A stretch of 64,000 nt of DNA from Sordariomycetes sp. S80-01Y. Lineage: Eukaryota; Ascomycota; Sordariomycetes. The notes beneath the pieces are model-generated. The model was not told where the DNA came from. It saw only the letters and a program-made list of their open reading frames with translations, and did not search any database. The translations under genes and the position numbers were made by a program. Shown here in pieces: positions 1-11,575 of the stretch (the first letter of the stretch is position 1; the number at the start of each line of letters is the position of its first letter). The stretch spans positions 2,356,001-2,420,000 of the forward strand of contig JAXQJY010000030.1 in assembly GCA_037042185.1 (NCBI GenBank), given 5' to 3'.

Positions 1-504
1 CAGTGCTGGAATCGAGCCAGAGTTCGAGTTTGGCTTCGGCTTGTGTAAGTGTACTGTTTTGACCTCGCTCCGAATGCTCGCTGACCATGTCCAGCCTACA
101 CCAACTTTAGCTACGCTGATCTCGCCGTCGACTCGGCCGCAAGCTCGGGTCCCATCGCCGGTGCGATCGTCTCTGGAGGCCCCGAGGACTTTTACGACGA
201 AGTCGCAACTGTCACCGCCTCTATCTCCAACAGCGGCGATGTTGCGGGTGCCGAAATCGCCCAGCTCTACCTCTCCTACCCCGAGTCTGCGGCTGGACAA
301 CCGCCTAAGCAGCTTCGCGGTTTCGCCAAGCTGCCTCTCGAGCCTGGAGCGAGCGGGACTGCAAGCTTCAGTATCCGCAAGAGGGACCTTGCAGTCTGGA
401 ACGTCGAGGGCCAGCAGTGGACTGTGCCCAGCGGCAACTTTGGCGTCATGGTTGGAGCCAGCAGCCGGGACATCAGACTTGAAGGAACGATCGAGGTGGC
501 ATAG
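1..504 (+). CDS. beta-glucosidase, GH3, C-terminal part (5' truncated by window edge)
   Basis: This is the 3' end of a glycoside hydrolase family 3 gene, which hydrolyses beta-linked glucosides, usually outside the cell. Two exons are visible: 1-44 and 95-504, with a 50-nt intron (GTAAGT donor at 45, CAG acceptor ending at 94, branch-like GCTGAC near 80). The spliced peptide reads GFGLSYTNFSYADL across the junction, the GH3 signature that precedes the fibronectin III-like domain. It then continues with the FnIII-like core: GDVAGAEIAQLYLSYP, PPKQLRGFAKL, and a C-terminal VWNVEGQQWTVPSGNFGVMVGASS stretch ending in EVA-stop. The catalytic domains lie outside the window, so substrate preference cannot be judged. 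The family call is secure from the FnIII-like domain alone. Confidence 0.92.
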
Positions 505-943
505 AGGAGTATAAATTCACGAGTTATGCTGGGTTCATGTTAAAAGAGGCAATGATAAAAATGAAAATGCTGTATTGAGAAACACATGTTCACAATCGAC
601 CATACTTTTGTTGAAAGTCAAGTGAACTGATATCCTTGGTGACAAGCAAGCTGTTGGCTAGGTCAAGATTGCACATCATCTAGAGCAACACATGTGAGGC
701 CCTGAAGAGACGCAGTAAGATTCTGCGCGTTAAAAAGCAAGTACAATGTGGAATGCACAGGCAAGGAATACTGGAACCAGGCTGCGTAGCACTGGCAGGC
801 TGATGAAAGGCGCTGCACACCCGCGCCTCACATTCAAGCTCCCTTCACGTTGCCCTCAGCTTGGGCCTCTTTCAAATACATCACGCCTTCTTCGGGTCAA
901 GGTTTCATTCTTCCAATCCCTCTGCAAGTTCAGATCCTGCGCA
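505..943. other. intergenic, 439 bp
   Basis: This stretch holds the 3' flank of the GH3 gene and the likely promoter of the next + strand gene. It is AT-richer just after the stop (tracts near 540-580). I see no further gene or repeat. Confidence 0.6.
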
Positions 944-1939
944 ATGACGGCGCGAACCAACGAGGCCGTAGCAGCCAACTATATCTGGCCGGTCGAACGA
1001 TACGAAGACCTTACGCCCGCCCAGCGCGACTGTGCGCAAGACATCATCGAGGCATTCCGCAAAGCCATGAAGTATGACGATCAAAATAATTGGCGTGCGG
1101 TTGGTAAATCACAGCAAGCCTACTACTTCTGCGAGGAGCACTCCGCCGAGGTGAACTGTCCTCCTCAACTGCATATGCCTTTAGCTGACGCCCAATCCAC
1201 CGCAGGTCTACTGGCGTAAGGTGTTTACAGCCCAATGGCCACACTGGAAGATATGGAACACAACGATCTCAACAGCAAGGCCTGACTTCTCGAAAGCGAA
1301 GCCGCCTCCAGGAGACGTGAGAGTCCCCGTGGGCGTTTGGACACAGGATCTGCCGCCCTCCAGGTGCGCGAAGCGTCACCACAGCAAGGAAAAGATCAAG
1401 AGATGGAGAGCTCGACCTGAGCGAAAGGAGAACGCTACCGCTTATCTACACGTTCGCTACAACGAGGATACGCGGGACCCGTTCGACTTCTTCTACTGCG
1501 ATGACAAGGGAAAGGGCGCCGACTCGCGGTTCATCTGCTTCGGTGGCCACTCACGGGTCGAGAAGCCGGGGCTCCAAGAACGCCTCCTCAACAAGCTATC
1601 GGCCGAGGCTCTAGCTATCCTCATGGCAGATGAGCGTGCGGCTGAGCGAGCTGAGCATTACAACACGTGTCTCTTGATCTACTTGATGCGCTGCCGCTTG
1701 ATGAGAGTCTTGTCGGAAACTGTCCCGGCCAGCTGCATCACACAGCGACAACCAAATCCAACAGCAATAGATCTGAAGGGATACATGTGTCCGAAATTAT
1801 TGAAGCGGTTCTCTTGAAGGGACCATTTACTGGCGAACGCGCTTTTCTTCAGCAGATCATCCGGTATTGGAGGACGAACGATGGTATATTCTCCGACTCG
1901 AATCAGGTTACTCTTCCCAAGGATTTCTGGGAAATCTAG
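944..1939 (+). CDS. hypothetical protein, spliced, no recognised domain
   Basis: I do not recognise this protein. The best model has exons 944-1150, 1206-1666 and 1765-1939, giving about 280 aa. Intron 1 (1151-1205) is strong: GTGAAC donor, GCTGAC branch, CCGCAG acceptor, phase 0. Intron 2 (1667-1764) is inferred because the frame changes between a reading frame rich in charged residues (residues 70-222) and a second open frame starting SEGIHVSEIIEAVLLKG. Its GTGTCT donor is weak, and acceptors ending at 1764 or 1770 both keep the frame. The protein is hydrophilic, without signal peptide or membrane segment, and has a basic stretch around SKEKIKRWRARPERKE. If intron 2 is wrong, the frame change would be a disabling shift. 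The stop overlaps the stop of the opposite-strand aminotransferase. Confidence 0.5.
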
Positions 1940-3399
1940 CCCTCTCGAAACTCGCCCTTGCTCACTCGTTCGCTCAACTCCTTCAACGTCCTTCCTGCAA
2001 ATTCATAGTCACCCATGTCAAGGTACACCTGGGCGCTGATGCGCACCCAGAACCGATCCCAACGAACCCACAAGGCCATGAAGGTCTTGTATTCGTCAAA
2101 CATCTTCTTTTGTATCCAGTTGAAAGCTTTCGGTGCGTCTTCGCTGGATAAGACCGTCTGCCCTTCGGGCGCCTTTGCCTTGCCCGCCTCTCCGACCCAT
2201 AACGGAAGAGCTACATTGGCCATGCCACAGTTGGTCAACGTTCCGGCTTTATTCTCGAGAATAGTAGTGCCGAGAAACTCCGAGACGTGCTTGATTCCCT
2301 TCTTGTTGAGGTCCCAGAGATACGAGATGATGCGGTCCTCGCCGCCAAGCGCATCCTTTCGCCAGGCAATGGCATCTTTGACGCACAGGAAAGGAGTGTC
2401 GTCGCGGGTGCCGACCCATTCAAAGTTGCGCACGAAGTGGTTCTTGCCAGTGCCGTCGTCAGGCATGGGCTGTGTTCGGCCTTCGCGATCAGACTTCTTG
2501 GGCACGTAACCTCGCGACGTGGCCAAGGTCGTCGGCAGGAGATGATGGTTGCGGACCGGGACGTGGAAGACGGCGCAACCTCGAGGGGCATGAAGCCATT
2601 TGTGGCAGTTGGAAACGAAGTAGTCGGGGTCTGCTTTGGCGACGTCGATGTGCACCATACCGATACCCTGAGCACCGTCGACCAGACTAATGACACCGAG
2701 CTCTTTGCAGGTAGTAACCATCCTCTCCCAAGGGAAGACGATGCCGGGATTCGACGTCACAACATCGAACAGTGCTACACGAGCACGTTTACCCTCAGCT
2801 TCGATCTTCTTCACCTCTGCGCGGAATGTATCGAGGATCTCGTCATCCTCGAGGGGATAGTTCAGGGCGATCTCCTTCACGTGGACTTTGCCTTCATGGT
2901 AATCAACCAAGAAGTCTTCAGCACGAGCACAGGCATCGTAGATGGTGTTGAAGCTGATGATGACATCCTTGCCGTCCGGGTTCCAGACCAAGTTGCGAAG
3001 CACCGTGTTGACACCCTCGGTGGCATTGGCGACGAAGACGACGGTCTCGACTGGTGCGTTGATAATTTTGGCCACGGCGGCGCGGGATTCGTCTAGCAAC
3101 CGAGGCAGGGTCTGACGAATGAAGGGATCAGGACGAGCCTCATATTGGTCCTGATATTCCCGACGCTTGTCTTGAATCACCTTGGGGATGCTCCCAAACG
3201 AGCCTTAGGACAGGTAAGTAAAGGGCCCCGACGCAATCAGTCTTAAGAGTTGCTCACCATGATTCAGATTCGTCCACTCTGCGTCAAAGGGGAACTCGGC
3301 CTTGAGGCCACTGCCAAACTGCTTGAAGCCGTCGTGGGTCGTTCCCGCGGGGTTGGTATTACCCCTCACGGCGATCTCCTTGGTTGCATCCATCACCAT
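1936..3399 (-). CDS. class V aminotransferase-fold PLP enzyme (isopenicillin N epimerase / cysteine-sulfoxide lyase-like)
   Basis: This is a pyridoxal-phosphate enzyme of aminotransferase class V, about 469 aa, and probably cytosolic. Exon 1 is 3258-3399 and exon 2 is 1936-3203, joined by a 54-nt intron (GTGAGC donor, TAAG acceptor, phase 1). The junction restores the family signature LNHGSFGSIP. Visible landmarks are the ANATEGVNTVLRNL helix, VDGAQGIG (Asp contacting the PLP ring), and SNCHKWLHAPRGCAVFHV, where the Lys of HKW is the expected Schiff-base lysine. The C-terminus ends RVSKGEFREG. Fungal members of this branch include ergothioneine lyases (Egt2-type) and uncharacterised isopenicillin N epimerase-like proteins. 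The sequence alone does not separate these. It lies downstream of the aldolase gene on the same strand, but a shared pathway is not shown. Translation could start at either of two ATGs two codons apart. Confidence 0.88.
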
Positions 3400-3986
3400 T
3401 TTGTATCGAGAAGCTTATTTGTCTCGATGTGTTTATATGATAGGATCAATTGACTCTTATACAAGTCGTCGATAACGTCGGTTTTTATAGAGATGGCAGA
3501 CTCACATGTCTGGGGTGAGTCAAGCTCCACTCCCGCAATCGGGGACGCCAAAAGGCGCAGGTGACTGATTAACAAGCCTTCCAAGGAAGCGTGGATCTGG
3601 CGCCCTTCCTTTGACGCAATACGTTGCAATACGACAAGAAAGGCAGGCCGTAGAATTGCCTGGTCGGGAGCCGATGCACCGTGTGTAGCCGACATCGTGA
3701 TACCACTCAATGGATCTTCTTCCACTCACTTTTGGGCCTCGATGTTGCAAGATGCCAGAGTAATCGACTGCCTGTGTCTTTGCGAGATACGAGCTCGGTT
3801 GATGTACTGATGCCTATGCTTCAATTTAGCCAAAGGGGCATTGGTAGCAGCTCACGGTCAGAAACGTAAGCAGAGCACCTCGCATCACTTCTCGGCGAAC
3901 ATTCCAAAAGTCATCCGATTGTATTATGCCAGGCCTTCTATACATTACATCGTAACTCAATCCCCGTCTTTAACAAGCCCATTGAT
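3400..3986. other. intergenic, about 590 bp
   Basis: This region holds the promoter of the aminotransferase gene (- strand, starting at 3399) and the 3' flank of the aldolase gene. No protein-like reading frame, RNA gene or repeat was recognised. Confidence 0.6.
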
Positions 3987-4963
3987 CTAGCTCTTCTTTA
4001 CGAAATCGCCTGCCACTCCACGTGCGTTCTGCAAGTCCTGCGCCAGGTTGGCCAGGTGCATCACATCCGCCGTGACGGTCATGTAAGACATCCTCTTCGA
4101 GGCCTGGCGGATCGTGTCGAGGGTTCCGAAGGGAGGGGCGGCGATGGCGAAGCCACCGTACGGCTTGTCGTGCTTGTCAATGATCTTGAAGAACTTTTCG
4201 CGAGCCGCGAGCCATTCGGGTTCGTCGCCTGAGCCAAAGTTGCCGCGGAAGCCCATGCTGACGCGGGCGTCCAGGGCGCCGAGCCAGACGATGTCAATGT
4301 CGTCGCCGCACTCGGTGAGGATTTCGTCGAGGTTGTTGATACCTGGTGGATCTGTTAATACGGTGCTCCTCGAAACGACTCGGGCTGGTCCTTACCCTGC
4401 TCGGACTCGATCTGGATCATGATGGCTGCTTGGTCGTTGACGGCAGCAAACACATCCTTGTCGGGATGGTACGACATGTCCGTCAACCCAGGGACCAAGC
4501 GGAAGGGGGGCGCCGACCGCGAGCCGTTGGCCTTGGCGCCAAACTTGGCTGCTGAGACGACATGCTTCGCCTGCTCAACCGTGTCGACCTGGGGCACAAC
4601 AATGCTGGCGCCAGCGTCAAGCGCATAGCCAATCGCAGCGTGGTCGTGGCCAGGCACACGGACGAAGGGGATGGTCTTGCCCTGGCTCATGAAGATGGCT
4701 TCATGGACCATGCTGGTCATGGTCTCGACGTTGCAAGAGGTGTGCTCCCAGTCGATCCACACCGAGTCGAAACCCATGGGCGCGAGGAGACGGGTGATGG
4801 GCAGCGACGAGAGACCGGCGTAGTAGCCCAAGATCGGGGGAATCCTCTTCTCGTGAGCATCGCGGATGGCACGTCGGGCATGGTGAGGTTGGAAGAGGGA
4901 GGGAGCGGCATAGGCGAGCATGCCTTGGGCACCAGCGCCGTTTGTTGTTCCGTTGGAGGCCAT
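3987..4963 (-). CDS. HpcH/HpaI aldolase/citrate lyase family protein
   Basis: This is a metal-dependent class II pyruvate aldolase-type TIM-barrel enzyme (307 aa), related to 2,4-dihydroxyhept-2-ene-1,7-dioate aldolase. Such enzymes cleave or form 2-keto-hydroxy acids. Exons are 4396-4963 and 3987-4342, with a 53-nt intron (GTAAGG donor, CACCAG acceptor, phase 1). Family landmarks are VWIDWEHT (the Glu and His near the metal/base site), PFVRVPG (substrate Arg), GASIVVPQVDT, IQIESEQGINNL (metal-binding Glu, restored across the splice junction) and GALDARVSMGFRG (second metal ligand Asp). There is no signal peptide, so it is probably cytosolic. The true substrate cannot be told from sequence. 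It may be co-regulated with the downstream aminotransferase, but the 587-bp spacing argues for separate promoters. Confidence 0.9.
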
Positions 4964-6900
4964 GGTGGATGGAGTTCTTGGAGGGTCTATGGATGATATG
5001 CAGGACGGTGAATGAGATGCGTGGAAGGGACAAAAGGATCAGCAGCTACGGCGCCGCGTCCCTTTTTCTACCTCGTCTTCCCATCGTCCTACCTAACCCC
5101 GTCAGCAGTAGCCGCGTAGACAGTCACATCGGTCCACATGCTAAATCCGCATCATCCTGGACTATGTGTCCGCGGGATGCACGTCAGACCTAACCCACCT
5201 CGTCGGACTTGGACCCTCATGCCTTAGCTCCGACTGCATTGTCCCACCAGCCGGGTGGCTTGTGTTCCTCGCAGGAGGGCCGCATGATTGGCAAGATGAA
5301 ACCCGAACCAGCGATGTTGGCTGATCTCATCGTGGATTCCATGAACATGCTGAGTTACATCGTGCTGCGGGAATGGTATAGACCCGGGCTCAGTGACTAT
5401 CGGAATTTTTGCCTCGACCACGATCCCTTCAGGCTGACTTGAGCCACTAGGAAATACCAGACACCCAAGTTAAATATGCAAGCAATGGGCGACGAAAGAC
5501 CCCACAGACGGCGATCTACGCTACGTGCGGCCGCCGGCCCTGTCGCCGCGTCTTCCCAAGACCGGCAGACCCGGCCCCAGAATAGACTTCCGTCCCGCGA
5601 GCAATGCCCTATCTCACTAAGCGCCAGCGCCGCGAAGTGGCACGCTTGTAACGCATCGGGGAAGCCATCGTGCTTCCAAGTTGCAGCGGCGCCGCTCCGG
5701 GATACAAGGGACCGAATGCCGGGGTCCTGGGTGCTTCGTCACGACTAGGCGAGAATCACGTCAGCCAATACATCAGGTTTTTCATTGTTGGAGAGAGTTC
5801 GCCGCGTGTTTCGGCCTATACTCGCGGCGGAGAGGCTCGTGAACGCGCCTCCAGGTGACGACAAACCTAGGACGCCGCAGAGGACAGACAGCATACAGAG
5901 CCAAGGCGAGGACCCCGGCCTGTTCACGCAGGGATCCGGGCGATGTTTCGGTGGACGTTGCGCGACGACTCCGGCGGTGCGACCCACACGAGCTCCGGAC
6001 TCAGTGCCAGATAGATGTTAAGTCCGGCTTGCATTTCGCGGCTTGGCTGATTGGGGGCGGTATAGAGCAACAACGCGGACTGGAGCTCACGATGTGAACT
6101 GTCAACGCCGCGGAATCGGAGTTTCAGAGCTGACAGGGAGGGGGGCGACCAGGTTCCGACTGGTGCTTACAATATCATAGCACTGCGGGAACCAAGCGGC
6201 GTAGTGCTGACCCCTGGATTGACTTTGCAAGTTCCAATCCCGTGCCCCTCTCCGAAATCCTGGCAGCCCTGCAGGCTGTATGGCTCCTGCGAGGGAGCGG
6301 GTATTGGAGCTCGCACATCGGTCATTGACAATATGCGATATAGCAGCCAACCCCCTCGATACGTTTACTGACCGCCTCTGTAGTATTCGCTGTTTGTTTG
6401 CACATCCCCAGAGACCGTGGGCTCCTCGGGGTTCTAAACACTGCGAACTGCGGACGCTCAAATATCACTTCAATGTCCGACGCGTTGAAGGCCGACGGCA
6501 CGACAACAATCACAATCGCAGCTCACCGCCACGAACGAGGCGAGAGCAGTTCTTGACCCGTCTGGTAGCTTCACCGTACCTGGCGAAGCGCAATGACTCC
6601 CCTGGACCAGGAAAGCGGATGAACCCTGCATCCCTACGCGAGTGCAAAGCCCCGAGACGCTTGGTATTCGGAGGCCGTCAACAGTATTTGTCACGATGAC
6701 TACTTCAAAGTTACGAAAGGCGAAATTGAGAACTCGTTGTGTCACGAAATATTGTTGCGTTGTTTCATTGATGCAATCTGGGGGCAACTAGGCATTCGCG
6801 ACGAGGTAACGAGTGACGTGGATCCGAAGGTATTACGGCAATAAAGAGTGACAGTGAATCAACCTCGTGTTTCCAATTGCTTTCCGGAGCCTCCGTGCAC
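4964..6900. other. intergenic, 1.9 kb
   Basis: This stretch separates the aldolase start from the thi4 3' end. The part just after 4963 is the aldolase promoter and 5' UTR on the - strand. The rest (about 5200-6850) has several open frames up to 139 codons, but none has protein-like composition, family motifs or plausible splice structure. No repeat or RNA gene was recognised. Confidence 0.5.
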
Positions 6901-8146
<1,246 letters not shown>

Positions 8147-8380
8147 CTAGAGGTGTTCGATCAATCGTGGATAAAGGTCCATTGAAAGGGGCCATTGTAG
8201 CGGCTTGCTCTTCGGTGGAAGTACCGATTGAGCTGGCACTTGGTTAGTACTGGCCACTGCAGCAGAGGCTATACGAACTGTTTGTTCGGAGACGTTCGAG
8301 AGTTGTTTTCTTCAGTCTGGGCTGATCACTACGAAGCTTGGGCAAAAAGGCAAAGTTGCAAACGAAGAATCAAGGGTCCA

Positions 8381-8409
8381 AGGGGCGACTCTTATACCTC
8401 CCCTCCCCT
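8381..8409 (-). promoter_or_regulatory. thi4 core promoter: TATA box with stress-response-like elements
   Basis: On the - strand a TATAAG box (8396-8391) lies about 465 bp before the thi4 ATG, which fits a leader containing the 213-nt intron. It is flanked on its upstream side by two directly repeated + strand CCCCT units (8400-8404, 8405-8409; AGGGG on the sense strand). There is one more unit downstream at 8381-8385. CCCCT/AGGGG is the yeast Msn2/4 stress-response element. Fungal thi4 homologues (for example Fusarium sti35) are known as stress-inducible. Binding here is inferred. Confidence 0.5.
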
Positions 8410-8802
8410 CCCAATGACCCTTGGACGCGAAGCCAAGCGGCCAAAGAGGGGTAATGCGTGATTTCATGACGCCGTCGAATTCAAATTGACCTCTAACAAA
8501 TCACTGATGGCTCATTTGGTGCAACCCTGTCCGACAGCTGTCAGTTATTTGCCCGTCCAATGATGTCGTAGGGCGGGATGTCTCGGGCCCGTTGGGAGGG
8601 CTGCCGCTCCGGAAGCCGGAGGGTTTTCTCCCCATTACACGGACAGCACCGGCCTTAGCCGCCCCTGGCCGCTCCGATGACGGTTCAAGACGCAAAAAGA
8701 AGAGTGAAGATATGATATCACAGGTGGACAACCTGGAGCTTGTAGGGTGGTCGGATACTAGATACTAGAAGTTGCTGTTGCTGCGGGAGAAGCCTCGAGC
8801 TC
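8410..8802. other. intergenic, about 390 bp
   Basis: This region holds distal thi4 promoter sequence and the 3' flank of the triosephosphate-isomerase-like gene. No gene, RNA or repeat was recognised. Confidence 0.6.
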
Positions 8803-9573
8803 CTACGACTCAATGACCTCCTTTACTGTCCGGACAAACTGCGCAACGTCGTGGCCGAACCTCCCCAAGAAGAGCCCGTCGACGCCGCTCGATAGCCGCT
8901 CGAACAGGCCCGGCCCAGCACTCCCGCCGTATACGACTCTTGTCTGCCCCTTTCTGCGCCGAACTGATTGCAAGTTCCTGATGCCGTCGACGACCTTGAG
9001 AATGTGATCTTCCCCTGCGGGCTGACTAGCTCCAATCGCCCACACGGGCTCGTAGGCCAGGACGACTTCTGCCTCTTCCGGCACGGCCTTCATGACGGCA
9101 TCAATCTGAACCGCAACCTCGTCCACCGCCACTGAAATGTCTCCCTTTGTCTTCTCGCCGATGCACACCAGGGGGATCATGCCATTCCTCGCGACGGCGG
9201 CGGCCTTCTTCGCCGTGATCTCGTCGTCCTCTCCAAAAATCCTCCTGCGTTCCGCGTGACCGACCTCGACGATGCTGACACCAGCCTCCTTCAGCACTGC
9301 AGGCGAAACCTCACCGGTGTAGGCCCCGCCGTCCTCCCAGTGCGAGTCCTGCGCGCCGAGCCACAGCTTGGAGCCGGCCTCCTTGATTTGCTGGCCGGTG
9401 GGCACGACGGAAATGAAATCGGGGATGAGGAAGACGTCTACTTTAGAGAGCTGATCGTCGGGTATGGTTGGCAGGACGGCGAGGAGGTCCGAGGTGTAGT
9501 CCTGGGTCTTCTTGAGGGAGAAATACATCTTGGTGGACAGGCCGATGATGCGGCGACGGTCTGGCGCAGCCAT
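8803..9573 (-). CDS. triosephosphate isomerase-family protein, probably a tetrulose-phosphate isomerase (EryH/EYI1-like)
   Basis: This is a single-exon 256-aa TIM-barrel isomerase. The catalytic Lys (STKMYF), His (VEVGHAERR) and Glu (AYEPVWAIG) of triosephosphate isomerase are all present. Several positions differ from the glycolytic enzyme: the usual NWKMN start is STKMY, the phosphate-gripping loop 6 reads AIGASQPA instead of AIGTGKTA, and the C-terminal phosphate site is FLGRFGHD. These departures resemble the EryH / L-erythrulose-1-phosphate isomerase branch. That enzyme interconverts tetrulose phosphates rather than serving glycolysis. The downstream neighbour of the RpiB-like gene on the same strand, and a nearby dihydroxyacetone-kinase-family gene, support this role. 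A cytosolic location is likely, since there is no signal peptide. Substrate is inferred, not shown. Confidence 0.9.
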   Translation of the reverse strand: MAAPDRRRIIGLSTKMYFSLKKTQDYTSDLLAVLPTIPDDQLSKVDVFLIPDFISVVPTGQQIKEAGSKLWLGAQDSHWEDGGAYTGEVSPAVLKEAGVSIVEVGHAERRRIFGEDDEITAKKAAAVARNGMIPLVCIGEKTKGDISVAVDEVAVQIDAVMKAVPEEAEVVLAYEPVWAIGASQPAGEDHILKVVDGIRNLQSVRRRKGQTRVVYGGSAGPGLFERLSSGVDGLFLGRFGHDVAQFVRTVKEVIES

Positions 9574-10154
9574 CTTGGCGGTTGTTCAGGGCTCCGCGCC
9601 TGAGACGTCCAGGATGACGGTGTTTTTGAGGAGGTTGATAGAGACGAGATGATTCCAATCAAGCCACCAGAGCAGCACTACTTGTGATTCTTCGCAATGA
9701 AAACTTCGCAAAGACGACGGCGAGATAGACTTCGGCATCAGCGACGAGCCAGAAGCTTTGGACCCCTCCCCCACCTTCAGGGACCTCCGGCGCGTCGCCG
9801 ATCCAGGCCCCGGTGAAATTCCCGTTCAGGGATCCCGATGGAGGCGGCAATGCTTCGCTGTCACGAGCTTGGAAGAAGCTTGTCTCAGACATTCCAGACT
9901 GTTCTGAGCTATTTCAGGGGCGGCGAGCCGTGAACATCAGATTTTTCTGCCAGCACATGACGAAGACGCGGTCAGAACACCAGAGAGATGGCAGAATTAC
10001 CGGATTGGGTAGTCCACGATGTCCCTGTTCGATCACTACCGCCATTTGATGGTGAGTCCCGCAGCTACGATTCAAGCGACAGCTGAAAGCGATTATGGGA
10101 TGAATGGGATCCAATTTTAAAAAAGTCTATTGCATGCTATCTTTGAATGTGATT
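9574..10154. other. intergenic, 581 bp
   Basis: This region holds the promoter of the TPI-like gene (- strand) and the 3' flank of the RpiB-like gene. No protein-like frame or repeat was seen. Confidence 0.6.
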
Positions 10155-10669
10155 TTACGCCTCGAGAGCGCTGATCTCGTCGACCTTCTTCGCGCTCGCG
10201 CTGCTGGGGTCAAACTCGTGGCCCAGCCACTCGCTGGCCAGCTTCCTCGCCAGCTCGATGCCAATGACGCGCTCGCCCATGCACAGCACCTGCGCGTTGT
10301 TGCTCTTGATGGCGCGCTCGACGGAGAAGGGGTCGTGGGCGGTGACGGCGCGGATGCCCTTGATCTTGTTGGCGGCGATGGCGACGCCCAGGCCCGTGCC
10401 GCAGATCATGAGCGCGCGGTCCGCCTTGCCCTCGGCCACGAGACGGGCGGCGGCGGCGGCGCGGGTTGGGTAGGGAGTCTTGTCGTCGCTGGCGTTGGAG
10501 CCGACGTCGATGACCTCGGTGACGCGCGAGTCGGCCTCGAAGTCGGCCTTGATCTTGTTCTTGTAGCCCAGACCTGCCTCCTGTTAGGGTGTCAGTGCCT
10601 CTTCTTGCAGAACCGCGTGTTGTGGGAACTTACATCGCAGGCCATAGCAATCTTCCACGAGGGAGCCAT
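10155..10669 (-). CDS. RpiB/LacAB-family sugar-phosphate isomerase (tetrulose-4-phosphate isomerase-like)
   Basis: This is a 153-aa isomerase of the RpiB/LacAB family. Exon 1 is 10634-10669 (12 codons, [12 protein letters not shown]) and exon 2 is 10155-10580, with a 53-nt intron (GTAAGT donor, CTAACAG acceptor, phase 0). The short first exon supplies the family start ACDEAG. Other landmarks are [27 protein letters not shown], the catalytic-Cys loop [20 protein letters not shown], and [15 protein letters not shown]. RpiB itself interconverts ribose and ribulose 5-phosphates. The DerI/EryI/EYI2 branch instead works on erythrulose 4-phosphate and occurs beside a TPI-like and a DAK-like enzyme, as here. 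The gene is transcribed away from the kinase gene, with a shared 906-bp intergenic region. Confidence 0.93.
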
Positions 10670-11575
10670 TGTGAGTCTTGGGAGGGATTAGAAAGCTGAA
10701 CGGTAAAGAGATTCTTGATTGAAGACGTCGCAGAAGGTAAGAGACGCAAAAGATTCACAGCAGAACACCTCAGATGATAAAAAATCACCATGACACAATG
10801 CGATCACCATCCAGCTCATAGCTCGCCACTCCCGCCGAGACCCTCCCCACCATGCCACCCTTGTCTCCTCCCACCTCCTCTCCAATAACCTCGAGCCGGG
10901 AAAAGACATTCATCCAGTCCCAGCCTCGAGACGCGGCTCGGTGGCTGCCCCTCCCCCTCCCCCTCCAACGGCCCAAACTTTGCGTGGGGAGAGAAGACAC
11001 TCAAAAGCCACCGGCCCTTCCGAACATGGCAACCCGAAGCCCTCTGCTCCCAATCCGACCCACGGAGCCACCGCTTTTGATGTCACTTGATCTGGAAGAA
11101 TTGGTCCCTCCACGCGCGCAGGAGGGGCAGTTGGAAGCGCTTGCTGTCCCTCACTTGCGGCGAAAGCGCCGATGTATCGGTCAAGAAGCGACGCGTAGCG
11201 CTCCCTGGAGGCGCTAGAGTTGTCCCATCACGAGGCGAGCTCTAGCTTTTTTTTTCTGGTTCCTGAAAGCGGTTCCTGAGACATTGACGAACTTGGCTAG
11301 TCTGGGAATTCCGAGCCCGGACTCGGAGGGAAGTCTGGAGCGCTCGTGCTGGAGGTGGCCGTGGGGAAGCTCGTTATTAGAGCTGTGGTGGTTGCTCCTC
11401 GCTGATCGATGTGAAGCTTCATTCTCCCGCTCCTCTTCTCCTCTCCTCTTCACCTTCCCCTCTCTGCCATTTTCCCCTTCTAACATATCAATTGTTCAAA
11501 GCTGTCTGTGATACCACGTATCCAAAGGTGACAGCATAGTCTTTCGCGTTACACAGCACTGTGACAACCGCCATA
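10670..11575. promoter_or_regulatory. shared divergent promoter region of the RpiB-like and DAK-family genes
   Basis: The two genes are transcribed outward from this 906-bp stretch. It contains three CCCCT units spaced exactly six bases apart (10948-10952, 10954-10958, 10960-10964), the core of the yeast stress-response element. A long pyrimidine-rich tract (about 11425-11485) lies before the kinase ATG, as is common in filamentous fungal promoters. No credible gene lies inside. Co-regulation of the flanking genes is inferred. Confidence 0.5.

Noticed and set aside
4964-6900. Possible transposon relic or extra gene in the 1.9-kb gap before thi4.
   Set aside because: No terminal repeats, target duplications, transposase motifs or protein-like frames were found.
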